DNA from: Cytophagales bacterium
Lineage (GTDB): Bacteria; Bacteroidota; Bacteroidia; Cytophagales; Spirosomataceae
Reading direction: 5' to 3'
Length of the DNA stretch: 39,448 bases
Assembly: GCA_013298865.1 (NCBI GenBank)
Contig: JAAFJL010000030.1
Span: 1 to 39,448 of the forward strand
Position numbers and translations under genes: made by a program. How positions within the stretch are numbered: the first letter of the stretch is position 1; each line of letters starts with the position of its first letter. The notes beneath the pieces are model-generated. The model had not been told where the DNA came from. It worked only from the letters and a program-made list of their open reading frames with translations, and did no database searches. This document shows, one piece after another, positions 16,142-24,012 of this stretch.

Positions 16142-17467
16142 TTACAGCCATTGTATTTCACAAATATTGGTAGTCTTTTCTGTCACTTTATAACGATTGT
16201 CTATGCGTTGACCAACTGCCCAAACCACTGACCCATTGGAGGTTATGAGTAAAATTTCCTTTTTCAAATTCAAGGGAATTTTCACATTAGTCAAAAAATC
16301 ACTGATGAGTTTTTTACTATTCATTCCCAAAGGACAGAACCAGTCTCCGAGTTTCCATTTTCTAACTTGTAGGGGATATTTCAGAGTATCTGCATCTAAG
16401 CAAGCCACTTTTTTGTAAGTAGGCACTTCATAGTGTTCTGGTTTTTCAAAAACCTTCATCTGTAACTTGCCGCCTTGCACTTCAAGAAATTCCTGACCTT
16501 TTTGGATTTCTTTACTGCCAAATTCTTCAAGATTCCTTGTCATTATTACCAACTCTGTTCGGTCTTTCACGAGTGAATGTGTAGGCGAAAGAAAGGTTTT
16601 TCCTGCCTCTTTGTCTAATACACCTATAATTTCCTGAGTTTGAGAATAACTAAAATTATAGATTTTCAATAACTCATGAAGTTTGACAATTGGCTGAGAA
16701 ACCTTCTGGATTGCACCATAGTTTAGATAAATTGCTTGTCCGTCTGTCCATGTGATTTGTTTGCGAAGTAGCTCAATTTCTTCATAAAAAATTTCTTCTA
16801 CTGCATTTATTCTTTCAACTGTCTGGAGAATCGTTTGTTCTAAATTTGGATTAATTTGTTTTAGCAAAGGTACAACCTCATTTCTCAATAAATTACGTTG
16901 ATATTTATTGGACTCGTTTGATGAATCTTCTCGCCAAATTATCTGATTTTCAACTACATAATCAAAAATTTTCTCTTTTTCAGCAAACCAAATTGGGCGA
17001 ATAATATTACCATTTTTAATTTTAATCCCATGCAACCCAGCGATGCCTGTTCCCTTTGTTAAATTTAAAAAAACTGTTTCTAAAACGTCATTTTGATGGT
17101 GTGCCGTTGCCACAAAATCGTAGCCATGTTGCTGTCTAATCTTCTCGAACCACTCATAACGTAATGTTCTTGCAGCCATTTGGGTAGAAATTTTTTCTTG
17201 TTCTGCAAAATCAGCTGTCTGAAAAGTCGTTACATAAAAAGGGACTTTATATTTTATAGTTAACTTCTTGGCAAAATTTTCATCTTCATTTGATTCTTCA
17301 CCTCTTAATCCAAAATTGCAATGAGCAATGCCAAAATTGAGTTTCGCTTTACTAAATAGGTCACACATCACCACAGAATCCATCCCACCACTGACAGCGA
17401 GGAGAATTTTTTGGTCAGGGGTAAATAGTTGTTTTTTGTTAATAAAAGTTAAGAACTCTTCAAGCAT
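16142..17467 (-). CDS. tilS: tRNA(Ile)-lysidine synthase
   Basis: 441 residues. The PP-loop SGGMDS is at 26-31. A HHQNDVLETVFLNLTKGTGIAGLHGI segment (about 120-147) forms the N-type ATPase core, and a C-terminal TilS_C domain begins near 365 (YPLQVRKWKLGDWFCPLGM). The enzyme attaches lysine to C34 of the tRNA-Ile CAU anticodon, so that it reads AUA. It is cytoplasmic and essential. Its start lies only 29 bases from the start of the divergent OstA-like gene. Confidence 0.95.
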   Translation of the reverse strand: MLEEFLTFINKKQLFTPDQKILLAVSGGMDSVVMCDLFSKAKLNFGIAHCNFGLRGEESNEDENFAKKLTIKYKVPFYVTTFQTADFAEQEKISTQMAARTLRYEWFEKIRQQHGYDFVATAHHQNDVLETVFLNLTKGTGIAGLHGIKIKNGNIIRPIWFAEKEKIFDYVVENQIIWREDSSNESNKYQRNLLRNEVVPLLKQINPNLEQTILQTVERINAVEEIFYEEIELLRKQITWTDGQAIYLNYGAIQKVSQPIVKLHELLKIYNFSYSQTQEIIGVLDKEAGKTFLSPTHSLVKDRTELVIMTRNLEEFGSKEIQKGQEFLEVQGGKLQMKVFEKPEHYEVPTYKKVACLDADTLKYPLQVRKWKLGDWFCPLGMNSKKLISDFLTNVKIPLNLKKEILLITSNGSVVWAVGQRIDNRYKVTEKTTNICEIQWL

Positions 17468-17496
17468 GGTATTATTTATTTAATTTTGTTCTGGAT

Positions 17497-19188
17497 ATGA
17501 AATCAAAGCAACTTTTTTACAAAACTATCTCTTTCTCAAGGATTCTCGTCTTTTTGTTACCGTTTTTCTATTTTACGGTAAATGCACAAGTCGGAAGTGG
17601 CTCAATTACGCCCACAAATCCGAACCAAGTAGAATTTATAAGAGCAGATAGTTTGATAATTCTGAATCAGCCATTTATGCAAGTAAGGCAGTTTGTAGGC
17701 AATGCCGCTTTCAGGCAAGGCACTACACTTTTATATTGCAGTATGGCTATTCTAAACGAGACAACCAACGTAATGGAAGCCTACGGAAAAGTGAAAATTA
17801 TTCAGTCAGATACCGTTACTATTACTGGAGATACCGCCTATTATTTTGGGAATGACCGCAAAGCGAAAATATTTGGAAGGGTAAAGTTAGATGACCATAC
17901 GATTAATCTTTCTACTAAAAAGATGGATTACGACTTGGCTTCGCATATTGCCTATTATAACACAGGCGGAAAGATAATTGATAAAAAAAGTGTCCTCACG
18001 AGCAAGGAGGGCTATTATAACACAGTTACGAAGTTATTTGATTTCAAAACAAATGTTAAAGTAATTGACAAAGATGGTGCTGTTACGGCTGACTCGCTGA
18101 GGTATAGTACACTTTCAAAAGAGGCATTTTTTGTTTGTCCAACTACAATTATTAGTAAAAATGATACCATGTACGCCAATCGTGGTAGCCAATATAATAC
18201 AGTTACCAAAATCTCGAATTTTAAAGGAAGGTCAACCATTCGTACAGAAGAATATATCATGACAGCCGACACCATGATATACGATCCACCTACCGAAATA
18301 GGGGTAGCCAACGGTGACATTGTCTTTATTTCAAAGAAAGATAAAGCCATACTTACGGGCAAACATGGACGATTCAATAAAAAGATAGGCTATACAAGGG
18401 TTTTTGGGAATGCTTTGTTGAAAAATATCTTTGAAGATGATACCCTTTTCTTGACAGGCGATACTTTGGTTTCGTTGGATAATAAAGAAACTAAAGTCCG
18501 AAAATTGTATGCTTATAAGCAGGTGCTAATTTATAAAACTGATTTTTCTGGTAAATGTGATTCGCTTAGTTATAATGTGTCAGACTCGACGATTTTTTTC
18601 TACCAGAAACCAATTTTGTGGAATAATAAAAATCAATCCGAAGCAGATTCTATCAATATCCTACTGAAAAACAATAAATTAAGCCTGATGAATATGAAAG
18701 GTAAATGTTTTGTGGTTTCGGTAGATACCCTCAAGAATTTCAATCAAATCAAAGGGCGAAAGATGGTTGTAAATTTTGCAAAAGATTCAAAATTAGAAAA
18801 AGTTACGGTTGAAGGAAATGGGGAAAGTATCTATTTTGCGGTTGATGAAAAAAATACGCTTACAGGCATGAACCGAGTGCAATGCAGCAAAATGAACATG
18901 AATTTTGCCAAGAGTAAAATCCAAAGAATTGCCTTTTTGGCGAAGCCCGAAGGGAAATTTAGTCCACCCAAAGAAACCAAAGAAGAAGACAGACAATTAG
19001 ATGGCTTTCAATGGAGGGAAGCTGAGAAGCCAACGAAAACTTTATTACTTTTAAAGGTAAATCCACCTAAAGTGCAAGGCATTAAATCCAAAAGGGACTC
19101 TGTTTTCGTAAGTAACCAAGAAGCACAAACGCCAATACCCGTAAAAACACTGAATAAGGTTGTAAAGAAAAAAAACAATAGAAATTGA
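17497..19188 (+). CDS. OstA-like protein (LPS transport family)
   Basis: 563 residues. Residues 1-30 are a signal peptide (ILVFLLPFFYFTVNAQ). Residues about 45-450 are repeated OstA/LptA-type beta-jellyroll strands (for example ADTAYYFGNDRKAKIFGRVKL, GDTLVSLDNKETKVRKLYAYKQV). The C-terminus is Lys/Asn-rich and not barrel-like, so it is not a full LptD. Known relatives form the LptA/OstA-like periplasmic bridge that moves lipopolysaccharide to the outer membrane. A TAATTTTG motif lies at 17481-17488, only eight bases from the ATG; if it is the promoter, the leader is almost absent. Confidence 0.85.
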   Translation: MKSKQLFYKTISFSRILVFLLPFFYFTVNAQVGSGSITPTNPNQVEFIRADSLIILNQPFMQVRQFVGNAAFRQGTTLLYCSMAILNETTNVMEAYGKVKIIQSDTVTITGDTAYYFGNDRKAKIFGRVKLDDHTINLSTKKMDYDLASHIAYYNTGGKIIDKKSVLTSKEGYYNTVTKLFDFKTNVKVIDKDGAVTADSLRYSTLSKEAFFVCPTTIISKNDTMYANRGSQYNTVTKISNFKGRSTIRTEEYIMTADTMIYDPPTEIGVANGDIVFISKKDKAILTGKHGRFNKKIGYTRVFGNALLKNIFEDDTLFLTGDTLVSLDNKETKVRKLYAYKQVLIYKTDFSGKCDSLSYNVSDSTIFFYQKPILWNNKNQSEADSINILLKNNKLSLMNMKGKCFVVSVDTLKNFNQIKGRKMVVNFAKDSKLEKVTVEGNGESIYFAVDEKNTLTGMNRVQCSKMNMNFAKSKIQRIAFLAKPEGKFSPPKETKEEDRQLDGFQWREAEKPTKTLLLLKVNPPKVQGIKSKRDSVFVSNQEAQTPIPVKTLNKVVKKKNNRN

Positions 19189-19376
19189 TTTTGAACATTT
19201 TTTTTATAAATTTGTTTAATATAGTACAATTTTTGCTGAACTTTTTGTAATATTTTTATTTTGAATGCAACCTTTCTCAAGGAAATGGAGTCTTTAAAGT
19301 ATAATTATAGCAAAAACTCAATTAGTAGAAACCTCGAAACTCGTTCAACGAAAATCGAAAAATTAGAATTAATGAA

Positions 19377-20030
19377 ATGAAACTTTTACTCAGACATTTG
19401 GTATTGATGTTAATACTGGCAGTGACACTGTCGGCTGAGAAAACGTTTGCACAGGTTTCAGAAAGTAGTCGTTACAAAAGTCGCTTGGACATAAAACCAA
19501 AGGCAAAGGTTACAACAACAACATCAACTTTTGTTTGGAATCCGAATTCTTTTACACACTTTCAGCCATATTTCTTGAGTCTCGACCGTAAGATTAGTGT
19601 TAAAAACTCAAACGTAATTAGAGACTATTTTGCAACTTCATTATTAAATATTAACAATAAAACGCCAAAAGCAGAAACTGTCGTTGTTGTAAATGTACCA
19701 GAAGTAGTAGAACGTAAGTCAGAAGAAACTTCATTTTCGAGTCCAGAAGAAAAATTATTTTCTAATGAAAAACTGACAGTTTCAAATATTTATCCAAATC
19801 CCGCAGACGACCATGTAGAAATTGACTACGTGTTGTCGCCGAATGTGAAGGAAGCAAAAATAAAATTCTATAACGTTTTTGGTGTCGAAGTAAAAGATAC
19901 GCCATTGGAAAAAGACGATAAGAAAGTAAGAATTTCAACTCAAAGCATGAACAACGGAGTTTATTTGTATGAACTCTCAGCAGATGGGAAATCATTAGTT
20001 ACCAAAAAATTATTGGTAAGACATCAGTAG
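19377..20030 (+). CDS. Small protein with T9SS sorting domain
   Basis: 217 residues. Residues 1-25 are a signal peptide (LVLMLILAVTLSAEKTFAQ). About 110 residues without a recognisable domain follow. From residue 135 there is a type A T9SS C-terminal sorting domain: SNIYPNPADDHVEIDY, then KIKFYNVFGVEVKDT, and the final VYLYELSADGK with KKLLVRHQ. The type IX machinery exports such proteins and often leaves them on the surface. The ATG at 19377 is preceded by an overlapping ATG-AAA-TGA at 19372; the second start fits the signal peptide. A TAAATTTG motif is at 19207-19214. Confidence 0.85.
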   Translation: MKLLLRHLVLMLILAVTLSAEKTFAQVSESSRYKSRLDIKPKAKVTTTTSTFVWNPNSFTHFQPYFLSLDRKISVKNSNVIRDYFATSLLNINNKTPKAETVVVVNVPEVVERKSEETSFSSPEEKLFSNEKLTVSNIYPNPADDHVEIDYVLSPNVKEAKIKFYNVFGVEVKDTPLEKDDKKVRISTQSMNNGVYLYELSADGKSLVTKKLLVRHQ

Positions 20031-20052
20031 ATTTAATCAGGTTAATATATAG

Positions 20053-20084
20053 AAGCCACGTTCCTTTGGGATGTGGCTTTTTTG
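20053..20084 (+). terminator. Terminator after the T9SS-sorted gene
   Basis: AAGCCAC (20053-20059) pairs with GTGGCTT (20073-20079); the stem can extend inwards around CC/GG with two G-T pairs. The T run ends at 20083. Confidence 0.8.
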
Positions 20085-20251
20085 ATTGAATCCGTCTAAA
20101 GATTTTAATTCCAGTTCCTAAAAGTTAATTTGTGTTAAACCTTTAAATGATAATACGCTTTTCTTCGTTAAAAAGGAGAACTTTGTTGCCTAAAATTTTA
20201 CCCGAAAGTATCTGATTTTCAGTACAATTTTCAAACTCACAAACTTTTAAT

Positions 20252-20259
20252 TATCTTTG
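20252..20259 (+). promoter_or_regulatory. Putative bamD promoter -7 element
   Basis: TATCTTTG matches TAnnTTTG. The -33 position holds TTTT (20228-20231), close to TTTG, 20 bases upstream. The start of transcription would lie at or next to the bamD ATG (20267), so the leader would be almost absent. Confidence 0.5.
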
Positions 20260-20266
20260 CAACCTT

Positions 20267-21154
20267 ATGCAAAATTTTAGTAGATTTTTATTCATCAGCC
20301 TTTTTGTTTTTGCCCTAACTGCTTGTAGCAAATTCGAGAAAATTCGTAAACTCACAGACGAAAAGAAGAAGTATGCCGCTGCGGTGGATTTTTATAAAAA
20401 AGCTCAGTACGACAAAGCTGGCGTACTATTCGAGGAAGTAATTCCTTTGTTATCAGGTACAACCGAGCAAGAACTGGGTACTTTCTATCAGGCATATTGC
20501 GATTATAATACTGCCAATTATTCAATGGCGAACTTCCGATTCAAGAAATTCGCAGAAGTTTTTGCACGAAGCGAATTTGCCGAGGAAGCAGTTTATATGT
20601 CTGCAATGTCACTTTACAAGGATTCTCCAGATTATAATCTTGACCAAAGTGGAACACTCACTGCAATTAATGAGTTACAGAGTTACATCAATAACTATCC
20701 CGAAAGTAAATTTAGGAGCGAATGTTCTGATTTGATAAAGGCTCTCAGAAAGAAATTAGAACGCAAGGCTTACGAAAAAGCAAAACTATATTACAAGACA
20801 AGCCCTTTTAATATTTCTTCTTTGAAATCTTCTGTGATTGAAATCGTTAACTTTCAACGAGAGTATCCAGATTCTGATTATAACGAAGAAATGGCTTATT
20901 TGAAGGTAATGGCTCAGTACGAGTTAGCAAAGAGTACTATCGAATCGAAACAAAAAGAACGATTTGATGAAGCTATCAAGTTTTATCAGACTTTGGTTGA
21001 CAAGTATCCACAGAGTAAATTTTTGAAACCTGCTGAAAAATTATACGATGGCAGTATCAAAGAAAGTGAACGATTGGCTAAATTAGAAGCTCAGTACAAA
21101 GCCGAAAAAGAAAAGTCAAACACAGCGAAAGTTACAGGCGGAGGGAATCAGTAA
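20267..21154 (+). CDS. bamD: Outer membrane assembly lipoprotein BamD
   Basis: 295 residues. A signal peptide ends in the lipobox ALTAC with Cys20. The mature part is made of TPR-like helical pairs (for example AAAVDFYKKAQYDKAGVLFEE and ANFRFKKFAEVFARSEFAEEA), as in BamD/YfiO. BamD is the lipoprotein partner of BamA in folding outer-membrane barrels. The gene begins the conserved phylum cluster with rpoZ, coaBC and DUF4835, with 125 bases to rpoZ. Confidence 0.95.
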   Translation: MQNFSRFLFISLFVFALTACSKFEKIRKLTDEKKKYAAAVDFYKKAQYDKAGVLFEEVIPLLSGTTEQELGTFYQAYCDYNTANYSMANFRFKKFAEVFARSEFAEEAVYMSAMSLYKDSPDYNLDQSGTLTAINELQSYINNYPESKFRSECSDLIKALRKKLERKAYEKAKLYYKTSPFNISSLKSSVIEIVNFQREYPDSDYNEEMAYLKVMAQYELAKSTIESKQKERFDEAIKFYQTLVDKYPQSKFLKPAEKLYDGSIKESERLAKLEAQYKAEKEKSNTAKVTGGGNQ

Positions 21155-21279
21155 TTTGAGAATTTGAAAATGAGTCAATTTGGAAATTAACTCCAAAAAT
21201 CAGATTTTCATAAACACAAAATTATATCTCTTGAATGCCATATCAATTATAAATTTCAAAATTTTCTAATAAATTTATT

Positions 21280-21618
21280 ATGCCAACGAATCCATCTATC
21301 ATCACTCGTGATGTTGACAAAATTGCCGCAAAAGTTGGCGGTAATGTATATGAGGCTGTCGCAATTATTGCCAAAAGAGCAAGACAAGTATCTCTTAAAA
21401 ATAAAGAAGAATTGAATTCAAAATTATCTGATTTTGCTTCTTCGGTAGATAATTTAGAAGAAATTTTCGAGAACCGTGAGCAAATCGAAATTTCAAAATT
21501 CTATGAGCGTTTGCCAAAACCAACGTCAATTGCGATTGACGAATTCATGGAAGATAAATTCTACTACCGCAAGCCAGGTGAAGATTTACCTTCATTGGAC
21601 GAAGCTGAGTCAGAGTAG
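21280..21618 (+). CDS. rpoZ: RNA polymerase omega-like subunit
   Basis: 112 residues with no signal peptide. The short helical core KVGGNVYEAVAIIAKRARQVS resembles the omega/Rpb6 motif that in other bacteria reads RYxLVxxAAKRARQ. The C-terminal half (with LPKPTSIAIDEFMEDKFYYR) is the Bacteroidota-type extension. Omega assists assembly of the polymerase beta-prime subunit. Its place between bamD and coaBC is the usual one in this phylum. Confidence 0.9.
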   Translation: MPTNPSIITRDVDKIAAKVGGNVYEAVAIIAKRARQVSLKNKEELNSKLSDFASSVDNLEEIFENREQIEISKFYERLPKPTSIAIDEFMEDKFYYRKPGEDLPSLDEAESE

Positions 21619-21637
21619 TTTCTGAAATAAAAAATGT

Positions 21638-21676
21638 AAAAGAAGGTCAAGTGATAATCATTTGACCTTCTTTTGT
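21638..21676 (+). terminator. Hairpin between rpoZ and coaBC
   Basis: AAAAGAAGGTCAA (21638-21650) pairs with TTGACCTTCTTTT (21662-21674), and the stem extends inwards. It ends 20 bases before the coaBC ATG. A T run is short (four T, then GTTT), so partial read-through into coaBC is likely. Confidence 0.75.
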
Positions 21677-21693
21677 TTAGAAAAAAAGACAAA

Positions 21694-22905
21694 ATGTTAA
21701 AAGACAAAAAAATATTAATAGGTGTTTCAGGAAGTATTGCTGCTTATAAAGTAGCTACTTTGGTGCGACTGTTGGTGAAACAAGGTGCAGAAGTTCAAGT
21801 GGTAATGACCAATGCTGCCACAGAATTTATTACGCCACTTACGCTTTCAACTTTATCTAAAAAACCCGTTTTCTCTGAATTTGTAAAGGATGAAACTGGT
21901 TCATGGAATAACCATGTCGATTTAGGACTTTGGGCTGATGTGATTCTGATTGCCCCAGCAACAGCCCATACTTTAGCAAAATGTGCCAATGGTATCTGTG
22001 ACGATTTATTAACTGCCGTATATCTTTCTGCTAAATGCCCTGTGATTTTTGCACCAGCAATGGATTTAGATATGTATCGACATGGGAGTACTTTAGAGAA
22101 TTTGAAAAAGCTACAATCTTTTGGTAATCAGATTGTTAGTTCAAATTATGGAGAATTAGCAAGTGGTTTGGTAGGAGAGGGGAGAATGGCTGAACCTGAA
22201 GAATTAGTTGAGATTTTGAAAGAAAAATTTGATAATAAAATTTCACAAAAACTACATGGCAAAAAAATACTCATCACGGCTGGACCAACCCAAGAACCCA
22301 TTGACCCCGTGAGGTTTATTAGTAATCATTCGACTGGAAAAATGGGTTATGCCATTGCTGATAAACTTGCTAAGGCTGGTGCAGAGGTAACGCTCGTGAG
22401 TGGGCAAGTGGCATTGTCTTTGCCAGATGATTCTATAAATTTGGTAAAAGTGCGTTCTGCCAAAGAGATGTTTGAGGCTTCAGAAAAATACTTTTCAGAT
22501 TCAGATATTATCATTTTGGCAGCAGCAGTGGCGGATTATACTCCTGCAACTGTGGCTGATAAGAAAATAAAAAAGAAGGAAGAAACGTTTAATATAGAGT
22601 TGACCAAAACCGTGGATATTGCCAAAACTTTGGGGCAACAAAAACGAGATAATCAGATGATGGTTGGGTTTGCGTTGGAAACAGATAATGAAGTGGAGAA
22701 TGCCATTGGTAAAATCAAATCAAAGAATTTGGATATGATTGTGCTGAATTCTCTGCGTGATGCAGGGGCAGGTTTCGGACATGATACTAACAAAATCAGA
22801 ATTATCCATCGGGATGGTTCTATGAAAGAATTTGATTTGAAATCTAAGCAAGATGTAGCCCAGGACATTGTAGAAGCAATTTCTGCCAGAGTTGTAGAAA
22901 ACTGA
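21694..22905 (+). CDS. coaBC: Bifunctional CoaBC (PPC synthetase/decarboxylase)
   Basis: 403 residues from the ATG at 21694; the frame can be extended to TTG 21673, but that codon lies inside the terminator stem. The N-terminal flavoprotein decarboxylase (CoaC) has GSIAAYK (13-19) and APAMDLDMY near 120 (family PAMNxxM). The C-terminal synthetase (CoaB) starts near 190 with ITAGPTQEPIDPVRF and STGKMGYA, then AAAVADYTP and the KIKK segment. Together they turn 4'-phosphopantothenate and cysteine into 4'-phosphopantetheine for coenzyme A. Transcription may depend on read-through of the preceding hairpin. Confidence 0.97.
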   Translation: MLKDKKILIGVSGSIAAYKVATLVRLLVKQGAEVQVVMTNAATEFITPLTLSTLSKKPVFSEFVKDETGSWNNHVDLGLWADVILIAPATAHTLAKCANGICDDLLTAVYLSAKCPVIFAPAMDLDMYRHGSTLENLKKLQSFGNQIVSSNYGELASGLVGEGRMAEPEELVEILKEKFDNKISQKLHGKKILITAGPTQEPIDPVRFISNHSTGKMGYAIADKLAKAGAEVTLVSGQVALSLPDDSINLVKVRSAKEMFEASEKYFSDSDIIILAAAVADYTPATVADKKIKKKEETFNIELTKTVDIAKTLGQQKRDNQMMVGFALETDNEVENAIGKIKSKNLDMIVLNSLRDAGAGFGHDTNKIRIIHRDGSMKEFDLKSKQDVAQDIVEAISARVVEN

Positions 22906-22970
22906 AACTATTACTAATCTGAAAAGTATCATTGTTCAAAGCTCGTATCTCAAAGCTAAAAAATACATTT

Positions 22971-23864
22971 ATGAAAAAAACATTCCTAATTTCTCTTTTT
23001 GTTCTTGCTACATTTTCTATGCTCGATGCTCAGGAATTAAACTGTACTGTCACCATTAATTCGGAACAAATACAGTTAAATGGACAAATGGGAGCTGCTG
23101 GTCAGATTTATGTAGAAATCAAAAACGTTATGCAGGAATTCATGAACGGCAGACGTTGGTCAAACGATAATTTTTCACAAGAAGAAAAAATCAATTGTTC
23201 GCTCACGATTATTCTCACGAAGGCATCGAACCAAGGTGATTATGAAGCAAACTGTCGTTTCCAAGTACTGAGACCCGTTTATGGTACAACTTATGAAACA
23301 GTTTTATTAAATTACATTGATAGAAATTTTAATTTCAAATACGTAACGGGTACACCTCTGAATTATAATGACAACTCGTTTTCTGATAATTTAACGTCTC
23401 TCATGGCGTATTATGCCTACATTGCTTTGGCTGTTGATTATGATTCTTTCGGGAAAATGGGAGGGACACAATTTGTACAGAAAGCATTTAACGTCTCTAA
23501 TTTGGCACAATGGATTGGCGGAACAGATGTTCGGAATCGTTATTGGTTAGCAGAAAATCTCATGAATCAGCAATTACAGCCACTTCGTGAAGGCTTTTAT
23601 AGTTATTATCGCTTGGCGATGGATACCTATGCCAATAATCCAGAAGAAGGACGAAAGCAAATCATGACATATCTGGAAACCATTAGACAGGTAAATCAGG
23701 TACGTCCAGGGACACTATTAGTAAGAATTTTCTTTGATGGAAAATCTGAGGAATTGGTTAATATTTTCACAGATGCCAACCCCACAGACCGTAAAAAAGC
23801 GGCAACTTTATTGGCTTCCCTTGATCCAAATCATTCGGATGCGTATCGGAGATTGGGAAAATAG
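22971..23864 (+). CDS. DUF4835 family exported protein
   Basis: 297 residues from the ATG at 22971; a TTG 39 bases upstream would add a charged stretch in front of the signal peptide MKKTFLISLFVLATFSMLDAQ. The mature part has the family pattern ELNCTVTINSEQIQ, then FMNGRRWSNDNF, LMAYYAYIALAVDYDSFGKMGG, and near the end an ELVNIFTDANPTDRKKAA stretch. The family is almost restricted to Bacteroidota and occurs after coaBC in the bamD cluster. Its function is not known; the setting suggests an envelope role. A terminator follows. Confidence 0.9.
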   Translation: MKKTFLISLFVLATFSMLDAQELNCTVTINSEQIQLNGQMGAAGQIYVEIKNVMQEFMNGRRWSNDNFSQEEKINCSLTIILTKASNQGDYEANCRFQVLRPVYGTTYETVLLNYIDRNFNFKYVTGTPLNYNDNSFSDNLTSLMAYYAYIALAVDYDSFGKMGGTQFVQKAFNVSNLAQWIGGTDVRNRYWLAENLMNQQLQPLREGFYSYYRLAMDTYANNPEEGRKQIMTYLETIRQVNQVRPGTLLVRIFFDGKSEELVNIFTDANPTDRKKAATLLASLDPNHSDAYRRLGK

Positions 23865-23897
23865 AAGGTGGTAAATAGTTAAAATCTTTTAAATATC

Positions 23898-23929
23898 AAG
23901 CGTTCTTCTTTGTTTGAAGGACGCTTTTT
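23898..23929 (+). terminator. Terminator after DUF4835 gene
   Basis: AAGCGTTCTTC (23898-23908) pairs with GAAGGACGCTT (23916-23926), with one G-T pair, and a T run follows. A TATTTTTG motif at 23931-23938, at its tail, could be the -7 element of the following oligopeptidase gene. Confidence 0.8.
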
Positions 23930-24012
23930 GTATTTTTGAGTAATTATACCTTTTCGACATTGAGTAGTTATCCGATACTCTTCAAAGTCCATCATCAAAA
24001 ACGAAATACCAA

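Noticed and set aside
21673..21693. TTG start for coaBC
   Set aside because: It is inside the terminator stem; the ATG at 21694 gives the standard N-terminus.
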